Source: Vibrio sp. 10N.286.49.B1 (GTDB taxonomy: Bacteria > Pseudomonadota > Gammaproteobacteria > Enterobacterales > Vibrionaceae). From it: a stretch of 64,000 nucleotides of DNA. The stretch lies in contig NZ_MCUW01000003.1 of NCBI RefSeq assembly GCF_002873335.1, positions 1 through 64,000 on the forward strand, in the 5' to 3' direction. This document shows, piece by piece, positions 45,135 through 54,438 of the stretch. The notes beneath the pieces are model-generated. The model did no database searches. It was not told the origin of the DNA and saw only the letters and a program-made list of their open reading frames with translations. The translations under genes and the position numbers were made by a program. Position 1 is the first letter of the stretch, and each line of letters opens with the position of its first letter.

Positions 45135-45270
45135 GCTTTGTCACCGAGACATTCATCACAAAACAATTTTCCACTGAAATTTCGACCAAGACAAGCACGA
45201 AACCAATGAAAACAACAAAAAATCAACCAAACATTTTAAATTAACGTTTTTTTAACATATCAACCTCTAT

Positions 45271-45287
45271 AGCACCAACATGGTGTA
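45271..45287. promoter_or_regulatory. NtrC-like binding site 2
   Basis: AGCACCAACATGGTGTA, again 12 of 14 matches to TGCACCANNNTGGTGCA. It shares the core CACCAACATGGTG with site 1. A half-site TGCACCA occurs at 45462. No correctly spaced sigma-54 promoter was confirmed (TGGTGT-N4-TTGCA overlaps site 2 but is one base short). Confidence 0.6.
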
Positions 45288-45553
45288 CAGTTGCACTATT
45301 TACAAAACTATTACATTTAGTCATTCTAACCATTGTTAACAACCATGTGACTACTCAAAACATCTTTTAAATTAATAATTTGAGAAATCATAAATCATTA
45401 TCTACGCTTTAAACGGTTGTTACAACTGATAGAAATTAGTTCGATTATTAAGAACTTATGATGCACCAAAATAATGATTCACTAAATACAATGATTTGCA
45501 TATTGTATTCAGGATGGACCTGATTTATACGGAATTTACAGGAAGGATACACA

Positions 45554-46582
45554 ATGGCAACGAAACTCACTCTAATCGCATCTTTTGTAGCCGCTTCGGC
45601 AGCTATGATAAGCACGTCAGCTAACGCGGCTGACAGTACACTAGAGAAGGTCACTAAAGCAGGTGTTTTAACTTGTGGTGTGAGTACGGGTCTTCCCGGT
45701 TTCTCCAACCCTAACTCAAAAGGTGAATGGGAAGGTATTGATGTAGAATACTGCCAAGCAGTTGCAGCCGCAGTCCTTGGTGACAAGTCCAAAGTTAAAT
45801 ACGTACCACTCACAGCAAAAGAGCGTTTTACTGCCCTTCAATCTGGTGAGATAGATGTACTGTCGCGTAATACAACGTGGACTCTACACCGTGATACCGC
45901 ACTAGGTTTGAACTTTGTTGGGGTTAACTACTACGACGGTCAAGGTTTCATGGTAATGAAAGACCTTGGTGTAGCAAGTGCAAAAGATCTTGATGGTGCT
46001 TCTGTTTGTGTTCAATCGGGTACGACAACTGAATTGAACCTTGCCGATTACTTCCGCATCAACGGTATGTCTTACAAGCCTGTCGTATTTGATACTGCAG
46101 CGCAAACATCTAAAGGTTTCGATGCTGGACGTTGTGATGTACTAACGACTGACCAATCTGGTCTCTATGCCCTACGTCTCAACTTGAAAGATCCAAGTGC
46201 CGCTGCAGTACTTCCAGAGATTATTTCTAAAGAGCCTCTAGGCCCTGTTGTGCGCCAAGGCGACGACCAATGGTTTAACATCGCGAAATGGACGCTAAAT
46301 GCAATGATTAATGCCGAAGAATATGGCATTACATCAAAGAATGCTGACGAGATGATGAAATCAAACGATCCAAACATCAAGCGTATTCTTGGCATCGACG
46401 GTCCTAAAGGTAAAGGCCTAGGCATTAATGACGATTGGGGCTATCAGGTCATCAAACAAGTTGGTAACTATGGCGAGAGTTTTGAACGTACTGTTGGTAC
46501 AGGCTCACCACTAAAAATTGACCGTGGTGTTAATGCTTTGTGGAATGCGGGTGGTTTCATGTACGCTCCACCACTTCGCTAA
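45554..46582 (+). CDS. aapJ: General L-amino acid ABC transporter substrate-binding protein
   Basis: 342 residues. A signal peptide (MATKLTLIASFVAASAAMIS, cut near ANAAD) precedes a periplasmic type II binding protein: TLEKVTKAGVLTCGVSTGLPG, WEGIDVEYCQAVAAAVLGD, LTAKERFTALQSGEIDVLSR and VGVNYYDGQGFMV. These are typical of AapJ/BztA, binding glutamate, aspartate and other polar amino acids. It is the first gene of aapJQMP. The ATG has AGGAAGGA 7-14 bases upstream. The upstream region has two NtrC-like sites, suggesting nitrogen control. Confidence 0.95.
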   Translation: MATKLTLIASFVAASAAMISTSANAADSTLEKVTKAGVLTCGVSTGLPGFSNPNSKGEWEGIDVEYCQAVAAAVLGDKSKVKYVPLTAKERFTALQSGEIDVLSRNTTWTLHRDTALGLNFVGVNYYDGQGFMVMKDLGVASAKDLDGASVCVQSGTTTELNLADYFRINGMSYKPVVFDTAAQTSKGFDAGRCDVLTTDQSGLYALRLNLKDPSAAAVLPEIISKEPLGPVVRQGDDQWFNIAKWTLNAMINAEEYGITSKNADEMMKSNDPNIKRILGIDGPKGKGLGINDDWGYQVIKQVGNYGESFERTVGTGSPLKIDRGVNALWNAGGFMYAPPLR

Positions 46583-46617
46583 CCGTTTTACTTAGTAACA
46601 AATAATTTAGTTCCAAA

Positions 46618-46646
46618 ACAAGGGCGGTCTAACCGCCCTTTCTCAA
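46618..46646 (+). terminator. Stem-loop between aapJ and aapQ
   Basis: AAGGGCGGT pairs with ACCGCCCTT, followed by TCTC rather than a full T run. It is probably a partial terminator or mRNA-stabilising hairpin that favours the binding protein over the permeases. Confidence 0.65.
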
Positions 46647-46667
46647 AGGATTTGAGGTTATAGCTGT

Positions 46668-47870
46668 ATGAAACCTACTAATGATCAAGTCGCAGCGCAG
46701 GTCAAACCTGCGAAAAGCGCAAATCTCCTGTACAACCCTACCTTTCGCTCCGTTGTCTTTCAGGCCATCGCTGTTCTGGCGTTAGGTGCGTTTTTCTACA
46801 CTATTGTAACGAATGCATTGGATAACCTAGCAGCCCGTGGTATCGCTACTGGTTTTGACTTTCTTTCTGAAGAAGCTGGATTTGGGATCGGTTTATCACT
46901 TATCGAGTACGATGAAACTTTCTCTTACGGTAGAACATTTTTTGTTGGGCTTTTGAACACTGCTCTTGTTTCTGTCCTCGGTATTATTGTCGCGACTGTG
47001 CTCGGTTTTGTTATCGGCATCGCCCGACTTTCTTCCAACTGGCTAGTTAGCCGATTCGCCGCTGTTTATATTGAGATTTTCCGAAATATCCCACTGTTAT
47101 TGCAAATATTCTTTTGGTATTTCGCTGTTTTACAAGCGCTTCCCTCGCCAAGACAAAGTATGAGCCTAGGTGAAGCCATTTTTCTAAACGTCCGCGGACT
47201 TTATTTCCCAGCCCCAGTGATGGAAGCAGGCAGTAGCGTCGTTATAGCGGTGTTTGTTATTGGTATCATTGCGACGCTTGGCGTCAATATATGGGCAAAA
47301 AACAAGCAAAGGTTGACTGGCCAACAAACCCCTATGTTTCGTATCGCGCTCGGCCTTATGGTTGGAGCACCACTTATTGCTTATTTTGTAATGGGTATGC
47401 CAATATCGGCGCAATACCCTGTATTGAAAGGGTTTAACTTTAGGGGTGGTATCAGTATTATTCCTGAGCTTGCGGCTCTTACCATCGCCTTAAGTATTTA
47501 CACCGCTTCCTTCATTGCTGAAATCGTTCGTTCTGGTATCAACGCGGTCAACCACGGTCAAACCGAAGCGGCCATGTCTCTTGGTTTGCCACGTACACGT
47601 ACTCTAAAGCTAGTGGTCATTCCACAAGCAATGAGAATCATCATTCCACCATTAACCAGTCAATATCTTAACTTAACTAAAAACTCATCATTGGCAATGG
47701 CTATCGGTTATCCAGACTTAGTATCTGTGTTCGCCGGAACGACCTTGAACCAAGTTGGACAAGCGATAGAAGTTATCGCCATGACTATGGGTGTTTATCT
47801 CACTTTGAGCTTACTAACGTCAGCATTGATGAACGTGTACAACCGCAAAGTAGCATTGGTGGAGAGATAA
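46668..47870 (+). CDS. aapQ: Amino acid ABC transporter permease AapQ
   Basis: 400 residues, the large size typical of Aap/Bzt permeases. It contains about eight hydrophobic segments, with an insertion between the first helices and the core. The permease signature is seen in FVGLLNTALVSVLGII and, near the C-terminus, GQTEAAMSLGLPRTRTLKLVVIPQA (EAA loop, about residues 300-325). Membrane partner of AapM. It starts 85 bases after aapJ behind a stem-loop, and its stop is one base from aapM. Confidence 0.94.
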   Translation: MKPTNDQVAAQVKPAKSANLLYNPTFRSVVFQAIAVLALGAFFYTIVTNALDNLAARGIATGFDFLSEEAGFGIGLSLIEYDETFSYGRTFFVGLLNTALVSVLGIIVATVLGFVIGIARLSSNWLVSRFAAVYIEIFRNIPLLLQIFFWYFAVLQALPSPRQSMSLGEAIFLNVRGLYFPAPVMEAGSSVVIAVFVIGIIATLGVNIWAKNKQRLTGQQTPMFRIALGLMVGAPLIAYFVMGMPISAQYPVLKGFNFRGGISIIPELAALTIALSIYTASFIAEIVRSGINAVNHGQTEAAMSLGLPRTRTLKLVVIPQAMRIIIPPLTSQYLNLTKNSSLAMAIGYPDLVSVFAGTTLNQVGQAIEVIAMTMGVYLTLSLLTSALMNVYNRKVALVER

Positions 47871-47871
47871 T

Positions 47872-48969
47872 ATGTCACAGCATCAATTTCAACCAGACCT
47901 TCCACCACCAGCAAATACTGTGGGCTTAGTGGGGTGGTTAAGAAAAAATTTATTTGATGGACCAGTAAACTCGATTTTGTCAATCGTTGTTGCTTATGTA
48001 TGCATTTCACTTTTATGGCAAGTGGTAAACTGGGCATTTATTAATGCCGATTGGGTAGGAACAACCCGTGATGCATGTTCTAGAGAAGGCGCCTGCTGGG
48101 TATTTATTAGCGTGCGCTGGGAACAGTTCATGTATGGCTTTTATCCACAAGCCGAACTTTGGCGCCCACGCCTATTCTATGCCACGTTAGCTATTTTCGT
48201 TGCTTTGCTTGCTTATGAACGTACACCTAAACGTTTATGGATATGGTTAGTATTTGTTAATATCTATCCATTCGTCGCGGGCGCTCTGCTTTATGGTGGT
48301 GTATTTGGGTTAGAAGTCGTTGATACGCATAAATGGGGTGGCTTGTTAGTCACACTAATCATTGCCCTCGTGGGTATCATTGTATCTTTACCCATTGGCG
48401 TAGCACTCGCGTTAGGGCGACGGTCTGAAATGCCAATCATTCGAAGTATCTGTACGGTATACATTGAAGTTTGGCGTGGCGTGCCTCTAATTACTGTGCT
48501 ATTCATGGCCTCTGTTATGCTACCCCTCTTTTTGGCGGAAGGCACAGAGACAGATAAGCTAATTCGTGCGTTAGTCGGTGTTGTCCTATTTAGTGCCGCG
48601 TACATGGCCGAAGTGGTCCGTGGTGGCTTACAGGCTATCTCTAAGGGACAATATGAAGCCGCCGATGCGCTTGGGTTAAGTTATTGGAAAAAAATGGGGC
48701 TCATTGTGTTACCTCAAGCATTGAAGATTACCATTCCTTCAATCGTTAACACTTTTATCGGTCTTTTCAAAGACACCAGCTTAGTACTTATCATCGGCAT
48801 GTTCGATGTATTAGGTATTGGTCAGGCAGCGAATACCGACCCTGAGTGGTTAGGTTTCTCTACGGAAAGTTATGTATTTGTCGCGTTAGTGTTCTGGGTA
48901 TTTTGCTTCAGCATGTCGAGATATTCGATATGGCTTGAGAATAAACTGCATACCGGTCACAAACGATAA
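47872..48969 (+). CDS. aapM: Amino acid ABC transporter permease AapM
   Basis: 365 residues. Several hydrophobic helices and the EAA loop [21 protein letters not shown] (about 258-278) mark it as a polar amino acid permease of the AapM/BztC type. Other markers: [19 protein letters not shown], and [14 protein letters not shown] just before the loop. It forms the channel with AapQ. The coding region starts one base after aapQ, implying translational coupling. Confidence 0.94.
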   Translation: MSQHQFQPDLPPPANTVGLVGWLRKNLFDGPVNSILSIVVAYVCISLLWQVVNWAFINADWVGTTRDACSREGACWVFISVRWEQFMYGFYPQAELWRPRLFYATLAIFVALLAYERTPKRLWIWLVFVNIYPFVAGALLYGGVFGLEVVDTHKWGGLLVTLIIALVGIIVSLPIGVALALGRRSEMPIIRSICTVYIEVWRGVPLITVLFMASVMLPLFLAEGTETDKLIRALVGVVLFSAAYMAEVVRGGLQAISKGQYEAADALGLSYWKKMGLIVLPQALKITIPSIVNTFIGLFKDTSLVLIIGMFDVLGIGQAANTDPEWLGFSTESYVFVALVFWVFCFSMSRYSIWLENKLHTGHKR

Positions 48970-48991
48970 AACGGAAATTCAAGGACGTATT

Positions 48992-49741
48992 ATGACGCAA
49001 CAAGAAGACTACATGATCCAGCTAAAGGACATGAACAAATGGTACGGTGAGTTTCACGTACTGAAAAATATTAACCTAAGCGTTAAAAAGGGCGAAAAGA
49101 TTGTAATTTGTGGCCCATCTGGGTCTGGCAAGTCTACGATGATTCGCTGTATTAATCGCTTAGAAGAGCACCAAGCTGGTAATATTTTTGTTTCTGGCAC
49201 TGAGCTTACCGAAGACTTGAAAAACATAGAAGCTGTGAGAAGAGAAGTCGGCATGTGTTTCCAACATTTCAACCTCTTCCCTCACCTCACCGTGTTAGAA
49301 AATTGCACGCTTGCACCTATCTGGGTAAAAAAAATGCCTAAAGAGGAAGCAGAAGCGGTGGCGATGAAATACCTTGAACGTGTCAAGATCCCAGACCAAG
49401 CCGCAAAATATCCGGGTCAGTTATCTGGCGGGCAACAACAACGCGTTGCTATCGCACGTTCACTTTGTATGAACCCGCAGGTCATGCTTTTCGACGAACC
49501 AACCTCAGCGCTTGACCCAGAGATGGTTCGCGAAGTACTCGATGTTATGGTCGAACTCGCTGACGAAGGGATGACCATGCTTTGTGTGACACATGAAATG
49601 GGCTTTGCAAAAGAAGTCGCCGATCGAGTTATCTTTATGGATGCTGGTGAAATCATCGAAGAAAACAACCCTATTGATTTCTTCGAGAATCCACAATCAG
49701 ACAGAACACAAAACTTCTTAAGTCAGATTTTGCATCATTAA
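48992..49741 (+). CDS. aapP: Amino acid ABC transporter ATP-binding protein AapP
   Basis: 249 residues from the ATG at 48992, which has AAGGA six bases upstream; an in-frame ATG at 48935 inside aapM would add 19 unrelated residues. Walker [10 protein letters not shown] (about 41-49), Q-loop [13 protein letters not shown], signature LSGGQQQR, Walker [15 protein letters not shown] and switch CVTHEM are all present. Closely resembles GlnQ/AapP ATPases. Last gene of the importer operon, followed by a strong terminator. Confidence 0.96.
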   Translation: MTQQEDYMIQLKDMNKWYGEFHVLKNINLSVKKGEKIVICGPSGSGKSTMIRCINRLEEHQAGNIFVSGTELTEDLKNIEAVRREVGMCFQHFNLFPHLTVLENCTLAPIWVKKMPKEEAEAVAMKYLERVKIPDQAAKYPGQLSGGQQQRVAIARSLCMNPQVMLFDEPTSALDPEMVREVLDVMVELADEGMTMLCVTHEMGFAKEVADRVIFMDAGEIIEENNPIDFFENPQSDRTQNFLSQILHH

Positions 49742-49755
49742 ATTCATAACCATTA

Positions 49756-49788
49756 AAAAAAGGTGGCGAATGCGTCACCTTTTTTTGT
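49756..49788 (+). terminator. Terminator of the aap operon
   Basis: AAAAGGTG-CG and CG-CACCTTTT flank a short loop, followed by a run of seven or more T. Confidence 0.85.
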
Positions 49789-49958
49789 GGATTCAATCAT
49801 TTGCAACTTAGACACATTGTGTTACATCTTACTACATACTTAAGCAACTATTTTTATTATGATTTTGTAAAGTGACTTATAATAGGAAAGCTTGATTTTT
49901 TGAACAATCGGCCCCATAACTAGTCATATAAGTAAGTCAATCATCTACGAGGAAGATT

Positions 49959-50621
49959 ATGAACGGTCCTATGGTATCTCGCACTTCGTCTGAAGCGAGC
50001 GTTCTACAAACGAACAAAGTACTACGCAACACGTATGCCCTACTCTCTATGACTCTACTCTGGTCTGCAGTAGTGGCTGGTGTATCTATGGCTATGGGTC
50101 TACCGCGCCCTGGCATCATCATCACTCTAGTTGGTTTTTACGGGTTACTTTTCTTAACTGAGAAAAACCGCGACAACTCTATGGGGTTAGTATTCACATT
50201 CTTGTTTACTGGCTTTATGGGCTATACGATTGGTCCAATCTTAAATGCTTATTTAGGGGCCGGTATGGGTGACGTCATCCTAACCGCTCTAGGTGGCACA
50301 GCGCTGTCGTTTATGGCAGCGTCTGCTTATGCACTCACTACCAAGCGTGATCTTTCTATGCTTGGCGGCTTAATGTTGTCACTATTTGTTGTACTAATCG
50401 TTGGTATGATTGCAAGTATCTTCATCCAATCGACTATTATGCACCTTGCGCTTAGCAGCTTGTTCATTGTGTTCTCCACAATGGCTATCCTGATGACCAC
50501 GCAAGGCATTATTCGTGGCGGAGAAACTAACTACATCTCAGCAACGATTACATTGTTCGTATCTATCTACAACATCTTCATTAGCTTACTAAGTATCCTT
50601 GGTATCATGAACGACGATTAA
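49959..50621 (+). CDS. yccA: Bax inhibitor-1/YccA family membrane protein
   Basis: 220 residues with seven hydrophobic segments. N-terminal TNKVLRNTYALLSMTLLWSA, then GPILNAYLGAG and a C-terminal ETNYISATITLFVSIYNIF typical of E. coli YccA and the wider BI-1 family. In E. coli YccA interacts with the FtsH protease and slows SecY degradation. GAGGAAG precedes the ATG. The order yccA-tusE-yccX-rlmI is as in E. coli. Its own terminator (50644-50672) separates it from tusE. Confidence 0.95.
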   Translation: MNGPMVSRTSSEASVLQTNKVLRNTYALLSMTLLWSAVVAGVSMAMGLPRPGIIITLVGFYGLLFLTEKNRDNSMGLVFTFLFTGFMGYTIGPILNAYLGAGMGDVILTALGGTALSFMAASAYALTTKRDLSMLGGLMLSLFVVLIVGMIASIFIQSTIMHLALSSLFIVFSTMAILMTTQGIIRGGETNYISATITLFVSIYNIFISLLSILGIMNDD

Positions 50622-50643
50622 TTCGTCAACGTTGTCTAGATTT

Positions 50644-50673
50644 AAAAGCCCGAGATTTGCTCGGGCTTTTTTG
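50644..50673 (+). terminator. Terminator after yccA
   Basis: AAAAGCCCGAG and CTCGGGCTTTT with loop ATTTG, followed by TT. Confidence 0.88.
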
Positions 50674-50765
50674 CATTTGATCCCTCTACACTCCCAATGA
50701 CATCCTTGAATTTACCTCACCCTTTGAGCTACCATCCCAACGTCACTAATCAACAGATTGATACT

Positions 50766-51095
50766 ATGTTCCAATATCAAAACAAAACCATAAAGACTGA
50801 TGCAGAAGGATACCTACTTAATTTTGAAGAGTGGGAAGAAGGTATGATGACAATTCTTGCAGAGGATGAAAATATAGAACTCACCGAAGCGCATATTGAA
50901 GTCGTTATGTTTGTTCGAGAGTTCTATAAAGAATTCAATACATCTCCAGCAGTAAGAATGCTGGTGAAGGCAATGGAAAAAGCACACGGACCCGAGAAAG
51001 GTAACAGCAAATATTTATTTAAGCTGTTTAAAAAAGGCCCAGCAAAACAAGCAACTAAACTGGCAGGGCTCCCTAAGCCAGCGAAATGTCTTTAA
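50766..51095 (+). CDS. tusE: Sulfurtransferase TusE (DsrC family)
   Basis: 109 residues from the ATG at 50766, identical in length to E. coli TusE; an upstream in-frame ATG at 50697 would add 23 residues not found in the family. TusE takes sulfur from TusBCD and passes it to MnmA for 2-thiouridine at tRNA wobble position 34. The conserved C-terminus [19 protein letters not shown] and [11 protein letters not shown] carries the penultimate catalytic Cys. The second Cys used by dissimilatory DsrC proteins is absent, as expected for TusE. Confidence 0.95.
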   Translation: MFQYQNKTIKTDAEGYLLNFEEWEEGMMTILAEDENIELTEAHIEVVMFVREFYKEFNTSPAVRMLVKAMEKAHGPEKGNSKYLFKLFKKGPAKQATKLAGLPKPAKCL

Positions 51096-51125
51096 CTTTC
51101 ATGAAAACTCTCAAGCATATACGCA

Positions 51126-51407
51126 TCAAAGTATCTTGAATCCGCTGTACGATTGATGGTCACATGGTTTTTCAACAACAGACTCTACCTGCGCTGTTCG
51201 AGGGCCTGTTGTTAACCAAGCTTGGAGACGTTCTACATTTCTTAGTGTACCGCACACGACGACCTCCACCGAACCGTCATGTAAGTTTTTTGCATACCCT
51301 TTTGTTTCTAATCGTAAACCTTCATGACAAGTGTGGTATCGAAAGCCTACGCCTTGCACGAGACCTTGAATAATAAACTTCTTACAAACATCCATCTTAT
51401 TACTCAC
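51126..51407 (-). CDS. yccX: Acylphosphatase
   Basis: 93 residues. It hydrolyses carboxyl-phosphate bonds of acylphosphates. The active-site Arg lies in GLVQGVGFRYH and the Asn in GYAKNLHDGSVEVVV, both in the positions of the family signature. The C-terminus ends YSGFKIL, like the usual F-(I/V) ending. Unlike the neighbours it is on the minus strand, convergent with tusE, as in E. coli. Confidence 0.95.
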   Translation of the reverse strand: MSNKMDVCKKFIIQGLVQGVGFRYHTCHEGLRLETKGYAKNLHDGSVEVVVCGTLRNVERLQAWLTTGPRTAQVESVVEKPCDHQSYSGFKIL

Positions 51408-51549
51408 TTTGCATTAATTATTAAAATAGTAGGCGCAATTATGTGCAAATAATACCTAAACATGGTTATAACGACTGCATTGTTTGCATTTATCTAAAAC
51501 TTCACACAAAATAGCCGCCCTTTCTTTGGCAAAACCCGTAAGGCATCCC

Positions 51550-52737
51550 ATGACTCCAGCAATACATCTCGTAAAAGGTCGTGACAAGTCACTAAGACGT
51601 AAACACCCTTGGATTTTTTCACGCGGCATCTCTCGCGTAGATGGACAACCAGGACTGGGCGAAACTGTCGATGTCTTTGCTGATAATGGCGAATGGTTAG
51701 CCAAAGCCGCTTTTTCTCCTAACTCACAAATCCGAGCACGTGTGTGGAGTTTTCAAAAAGTTGATATTGACGTTGATTTTTTTGTTTCTCGCATTAAAAC
51801 CGCTCAGCTTCTTAGAGAAGATATCATCACACGAGATGGACTCACTGGCTACCGTCTGATCGCAGCCGAATCAGACGGGTTACCCGGTATCACTATCGAC
51901 AAATATAACCAGTTTTTGGTGTGTCAGTTATTGAGTGCCGGCGCCGAGCACAATAAAGATATACTTGTTCAAGCCTTACACATTTGTTTCCCAGAATGTT
52001 CTATCTATGAACGCTCGGATGTATCTGTGCGGAAAAAAGAAGGTCTTAAAGAGCGCACCGGAGTGCTATTGGGCGAAGAGCCGCTTGAGCCAGTCGTTAT
52101 TGAAGAAAACGGCGTGAAGATAAGCGTTGATATTATCAAAGGACATAAAACAGGTTTCTATTTAGACCAAAGAGATAGTCGTTACCAGTCTCAAAAATAC
52201 GTCTCTGGCAAGGAAGTCCTTAACTGCTTTAGCTATACAGGCGGGTTTGGCCTCTACGCGCTCAAAGGTGGTGCAACACGCGTCATCAACGCTGACGTAT
52301 CTCAATTAGCACTCGATACAGCCAAACAAAACGCACATTTGAATGGTTTTAAAGGCAAAGAAGCGATATTCCTTAACGCAGATGTCTTTAAATTATTGCG
52401 TGAATACAGAGATCAAGGCACAAAATTTGATGTCGTCATCATGGACCCACCAAAGTTTGCTGAGTCAAAAGCACAACTCAATGGCGCGTGTCGGGGTTAT
52501 AAAGACATCAACATGTTGGCCATGCAAATCCTAAAGCCGGGCGGCACGTTACTTACTTACTCTTGCTCAGGCTTAATGGAGCAAAACCTATTCCAAAAAA
52601 TCATAGCCGATGCTGCATTGGATGCCGGACGTTCAGTGAAATTTGTTGAACGCTTCGAACAAGCCGCCGACCATCCAACGGATACGGCATACCCAGAAGG
52701 CTTTTATTTAAAAGGCTTCGCTTGTAAAGTTCTGTAG
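51550..52737 (+). CDS. rlmI: 23S rRNA m5C1962 methyltransferase RlmI
   Basis: 395 residues from the ATG at 51550 with AAGG before it (E. coli 396); the longer frame from 51484 is not supported. RlmI methylates C1962 of 23S rRNA. The N-terminal PUA domain begins [20 protein letters not shown]. An EEHEAD-like middle domain follows, and the Rossmann methyltransferase has [29 protein letters not shown] and the catalytic Cys region LLTYSCSG. A terminator follows the stop. Confidence 0.96.
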   Translation: MTPAIHLVKGRDKSLRRKHPWIFSRGISRVDGQPGLGETVDVFADNGEWLAKAAFSPNSQIRARVWSFQKVDIDVDFFVSRIKTAQLLREDIITRDGLTGYRLIAAESDGLPGITIDKYNQFLVCQLLSAGAEHNKDILVQALHICFPECSIYERSDVSVRKKEGLKERTGVLLGEEPLEPVVIEENGVKISVDIIKGHKTGFYLDQRDSRYQSQKYVSGKEVLNCFSYTGGFGLYALKGGATRVINADVSQLALDTAKQNAHLNGFKGKEAIFLNADVFKLLREYRDQGTKFDVVIMDPPKFAESKAQLNGACRGYKDINMLAMQILKPGGTLLTYSCSGLMEQNLFQKIIADAALDAGRSVKFVERFEQAADHPTDTAYPEGFYLKGFACKVL

Positions 52738-52774
52738 CCCAATATCTCTACATAACAATTAACACTTTTGACAC

Positions 52775-52807
52775 TAAGCCACTCATTTTTATAAGAGTGG
52801 CTTTTTT
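52775..52807 (+). terminator. Terminator after rlmI
   Basis: AAGCCACTC and GAGTGGCTT around a 10-base loop, followed by TTTTT. Confidence 0.85.
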
Positions 52808-52817
52808 ATGCTATCAC

Positions 52818-52835
52818 TGTCTCAATTTTGAGACA
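52818..52835. promoter_or_regulatory. Perfect palindrome TGTCTCAA-TT-TTGAGACA
   Basis: Eight-base arms are perfectly complementary around TT. It is about 280 bases upstream of the TolC-family gene and looks like a regulator-binding site. The regulator was not identified. Confidence 0.5.
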
Positions 52836-53115
52836 CACTCCCACTCTTTCTATTGAACAACCGAATTTCTCTACTATTTTCAATAATATGTTTGTAGTTT
52901 CGCCCTCTAAGCAAAAAAGATTTAAAAATTCTTAGTTTAGATACACGAACATTGCAAATCCCATTTGATATTGCTTCATAGGTCGCTATAGTTTAGTAAT
53001 AGATAACGTAACCTAATGAGTTAACTTACATTATCAGATAATAAAAACGACAACGTTTGTTCATAACAAGCCTTATCGAAGAAGTAACTTCGCATAAGGG
53101 TCAAGGAGAGTCACA

Positions 53116-54435
53116 TTGAACAAGTTAACAATTTCAGCAGTCGCCTGTTTTGTGGCAGTTAGTCTTCCTGCTGCAGGCCAGACGCTAGAACAAGCGGTTG
53201 CAACCACTTTGGCCACCAATCCCGACATCAAAGCTGCGTATAACGAATATGTCAGTAAGCGATATGATGCAGAGGCGTCTGTTGGGGCCTACAGACCTAA
53301 AGTCGACCTTGACGGCGGTATCGGTTACGAACGAACCGATTATGATCGCGCAGACTCACTAAACAATCGTAACGAAAGCCTTACCAGAAAAGAAGTGGGC
53401 ATTAGCCTCACCCAATTACTTTGGGACGGCAACGAGACCTTCAATGACATGGACAGAACAGCAGCTGAAGCTGAATCCGTACGTTATCAACTTTTAGCAG
53501 ATGCATCCGATATCGCATTGGAAGTATCCAGTATATATTTGGAAGCGACTAAAGCTTACGAAATCCTGTCATTGTCCGAAGCCAATCTAGAAGTGCATAA
53601 GAAAATCTATTCTGATATCAAGAAACGGGTTGATTCTGGTATTGGTTCAACTGCAGATTTGTCACAGGTTGAAGCACGTATTGCCAAAGCCCATGGTAAC
53701 TTACTGGCTGCGCAAAATAACCTATTTGACACCCATACCCAATTCAAACGTCTAGTTGGCCAAATACCTCTAGGTCTTACTTACCCTCAAGCTGATCTGG
53801 TTGCAATTCCTCCGACGGTAGACCAAGCATTAGAAATAGCGGTTCAACAACACCCTGTCATCCGCATTTCTCAAGTTGATGTCGATTCGGCACGCTTTCA
53901 ATATCAACAAACAAAAGGGGTTAACTACCCTACGTTCTACATAGATGCAGGTCACAATTGGCGTGATGATGCTAGTGGAAATATAGGAACTGATAATGAA
54001 ACCAGAGCCATGGTGCGCATGCGTTACAACCTCTATAACGGAGGCTCAGATTCAGACCGTACCGAGTCAGCAGCCTATCAACTAAACAAAGCCAAGGATT
54101 ATCGAGATCGCACATTCCGCATGGTTGAAGAAGGGTTAAAACTGTCTTGGACCGGGCTTGAGTATACGGTTCAGCAGAAAGAATTTTTATCTGATCACGT
54201 AGATTCTGCATCCGATACGGTTGTGGCTTACCAGAAACAATACAAGATAGGCAAACGCACGCTGCTTGATGTACTCAACACCGAAAATGAGCTATTTGAA
54301 GCACGAAAGGGTTATTTAGATGCTAAATATGCAGAGCAGTTAGCTAAGTACCGCGTTATGAATGCAACCGGTAACCTGTTACAGGGATTACGCGTTGACA
54401 CGCCTCAAGAGTGGAATGAAAAGGTGGAGTACTAA
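53116..54435 (+). CDS. TolC-family outer membrane protein of a type I secretion system
   Basis: 439 residues. Starts at TTG (53116) with AGGAGAG 6-12 bases upstream. Signal peptide MNKLTISAVACFVAVSLPAA, then QTLEQAVATTLATNPDIKAA, the two long helical hairpins of the TolC fold, and YKIGKRTLLDVLNTENELFEA near the end. It resembles AggA/LapE-type channels, which export large adhesins with an ABC transporter and membrane fusion protein; neither of those partners is in the window. It is followed after three bases by an OmpA-like gene, the pairing seen in bpfA/lap-type adhesin loci of Shewanella. Confidence 0.9.
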   Translation: MNKLTISAVACFVAVSLPAAGQTLEQAVATTLATNPDIKAAYNEYVSKRYDAEASVGAYRPKVDLDGGIGYERTDYDRADSLNNRNESLTRKEVGISLTQLLWDGNETFNDMDRTAAEAESVRYQLLADASDIALEVSSIYLEATKAYEILSLSEANLEVHKKIYSDIKKRVDSGIGSTADLSQVEARIAKAHGNLLAAQNNLFDTHTQFKRLVGQIPLGLTYPQADLVAIPPTVDQALEIAVQQHPVIRISQVDVDSARFQYQQTKGVNYPTFYIDAGHNWRDDASGNIGTDNETRAMVRMRYNLYNGGSDSDRTESAAYQLNKAKDYRDRTFRMVEEGLKLSWTGLEYTVQQKEFLSDHVDSASDTVVAYQKQYKIGKRTLLDVLNTENELFEARKGYLDAKYAEQLAKYRVMNATGNLLQGLRVDTPQEWNEKVEY

Positions 54436-54438
54436 ATC

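Larger units (their letters stand above)
52738..53115. other. Intergenic region with rlmI terminator and an 18-bp palindrome
   Basis: 378 bases without a supported gene. It holds the rlmI terminator, the TGTCTCAA/TTGAGACA palindrome (52818-52835) and AT-rich sequence that should include the promoter of the TolC-family gene. Confidence 0.7.

Noticed and set aside
45281..45296. Possible sigma-54 promoter TGGTGT-N4-TTGCA
   Set aside because: The spacer is one base short of the required distance between the GG and GC elements, and it overlaps an NtrC-like box.
51585..51596. GTGACAAGTCAC resembling matS inside rlmI
   Set aside because: The spacer is two bases instead of three, so it does not fit the 13-bp matS motif.
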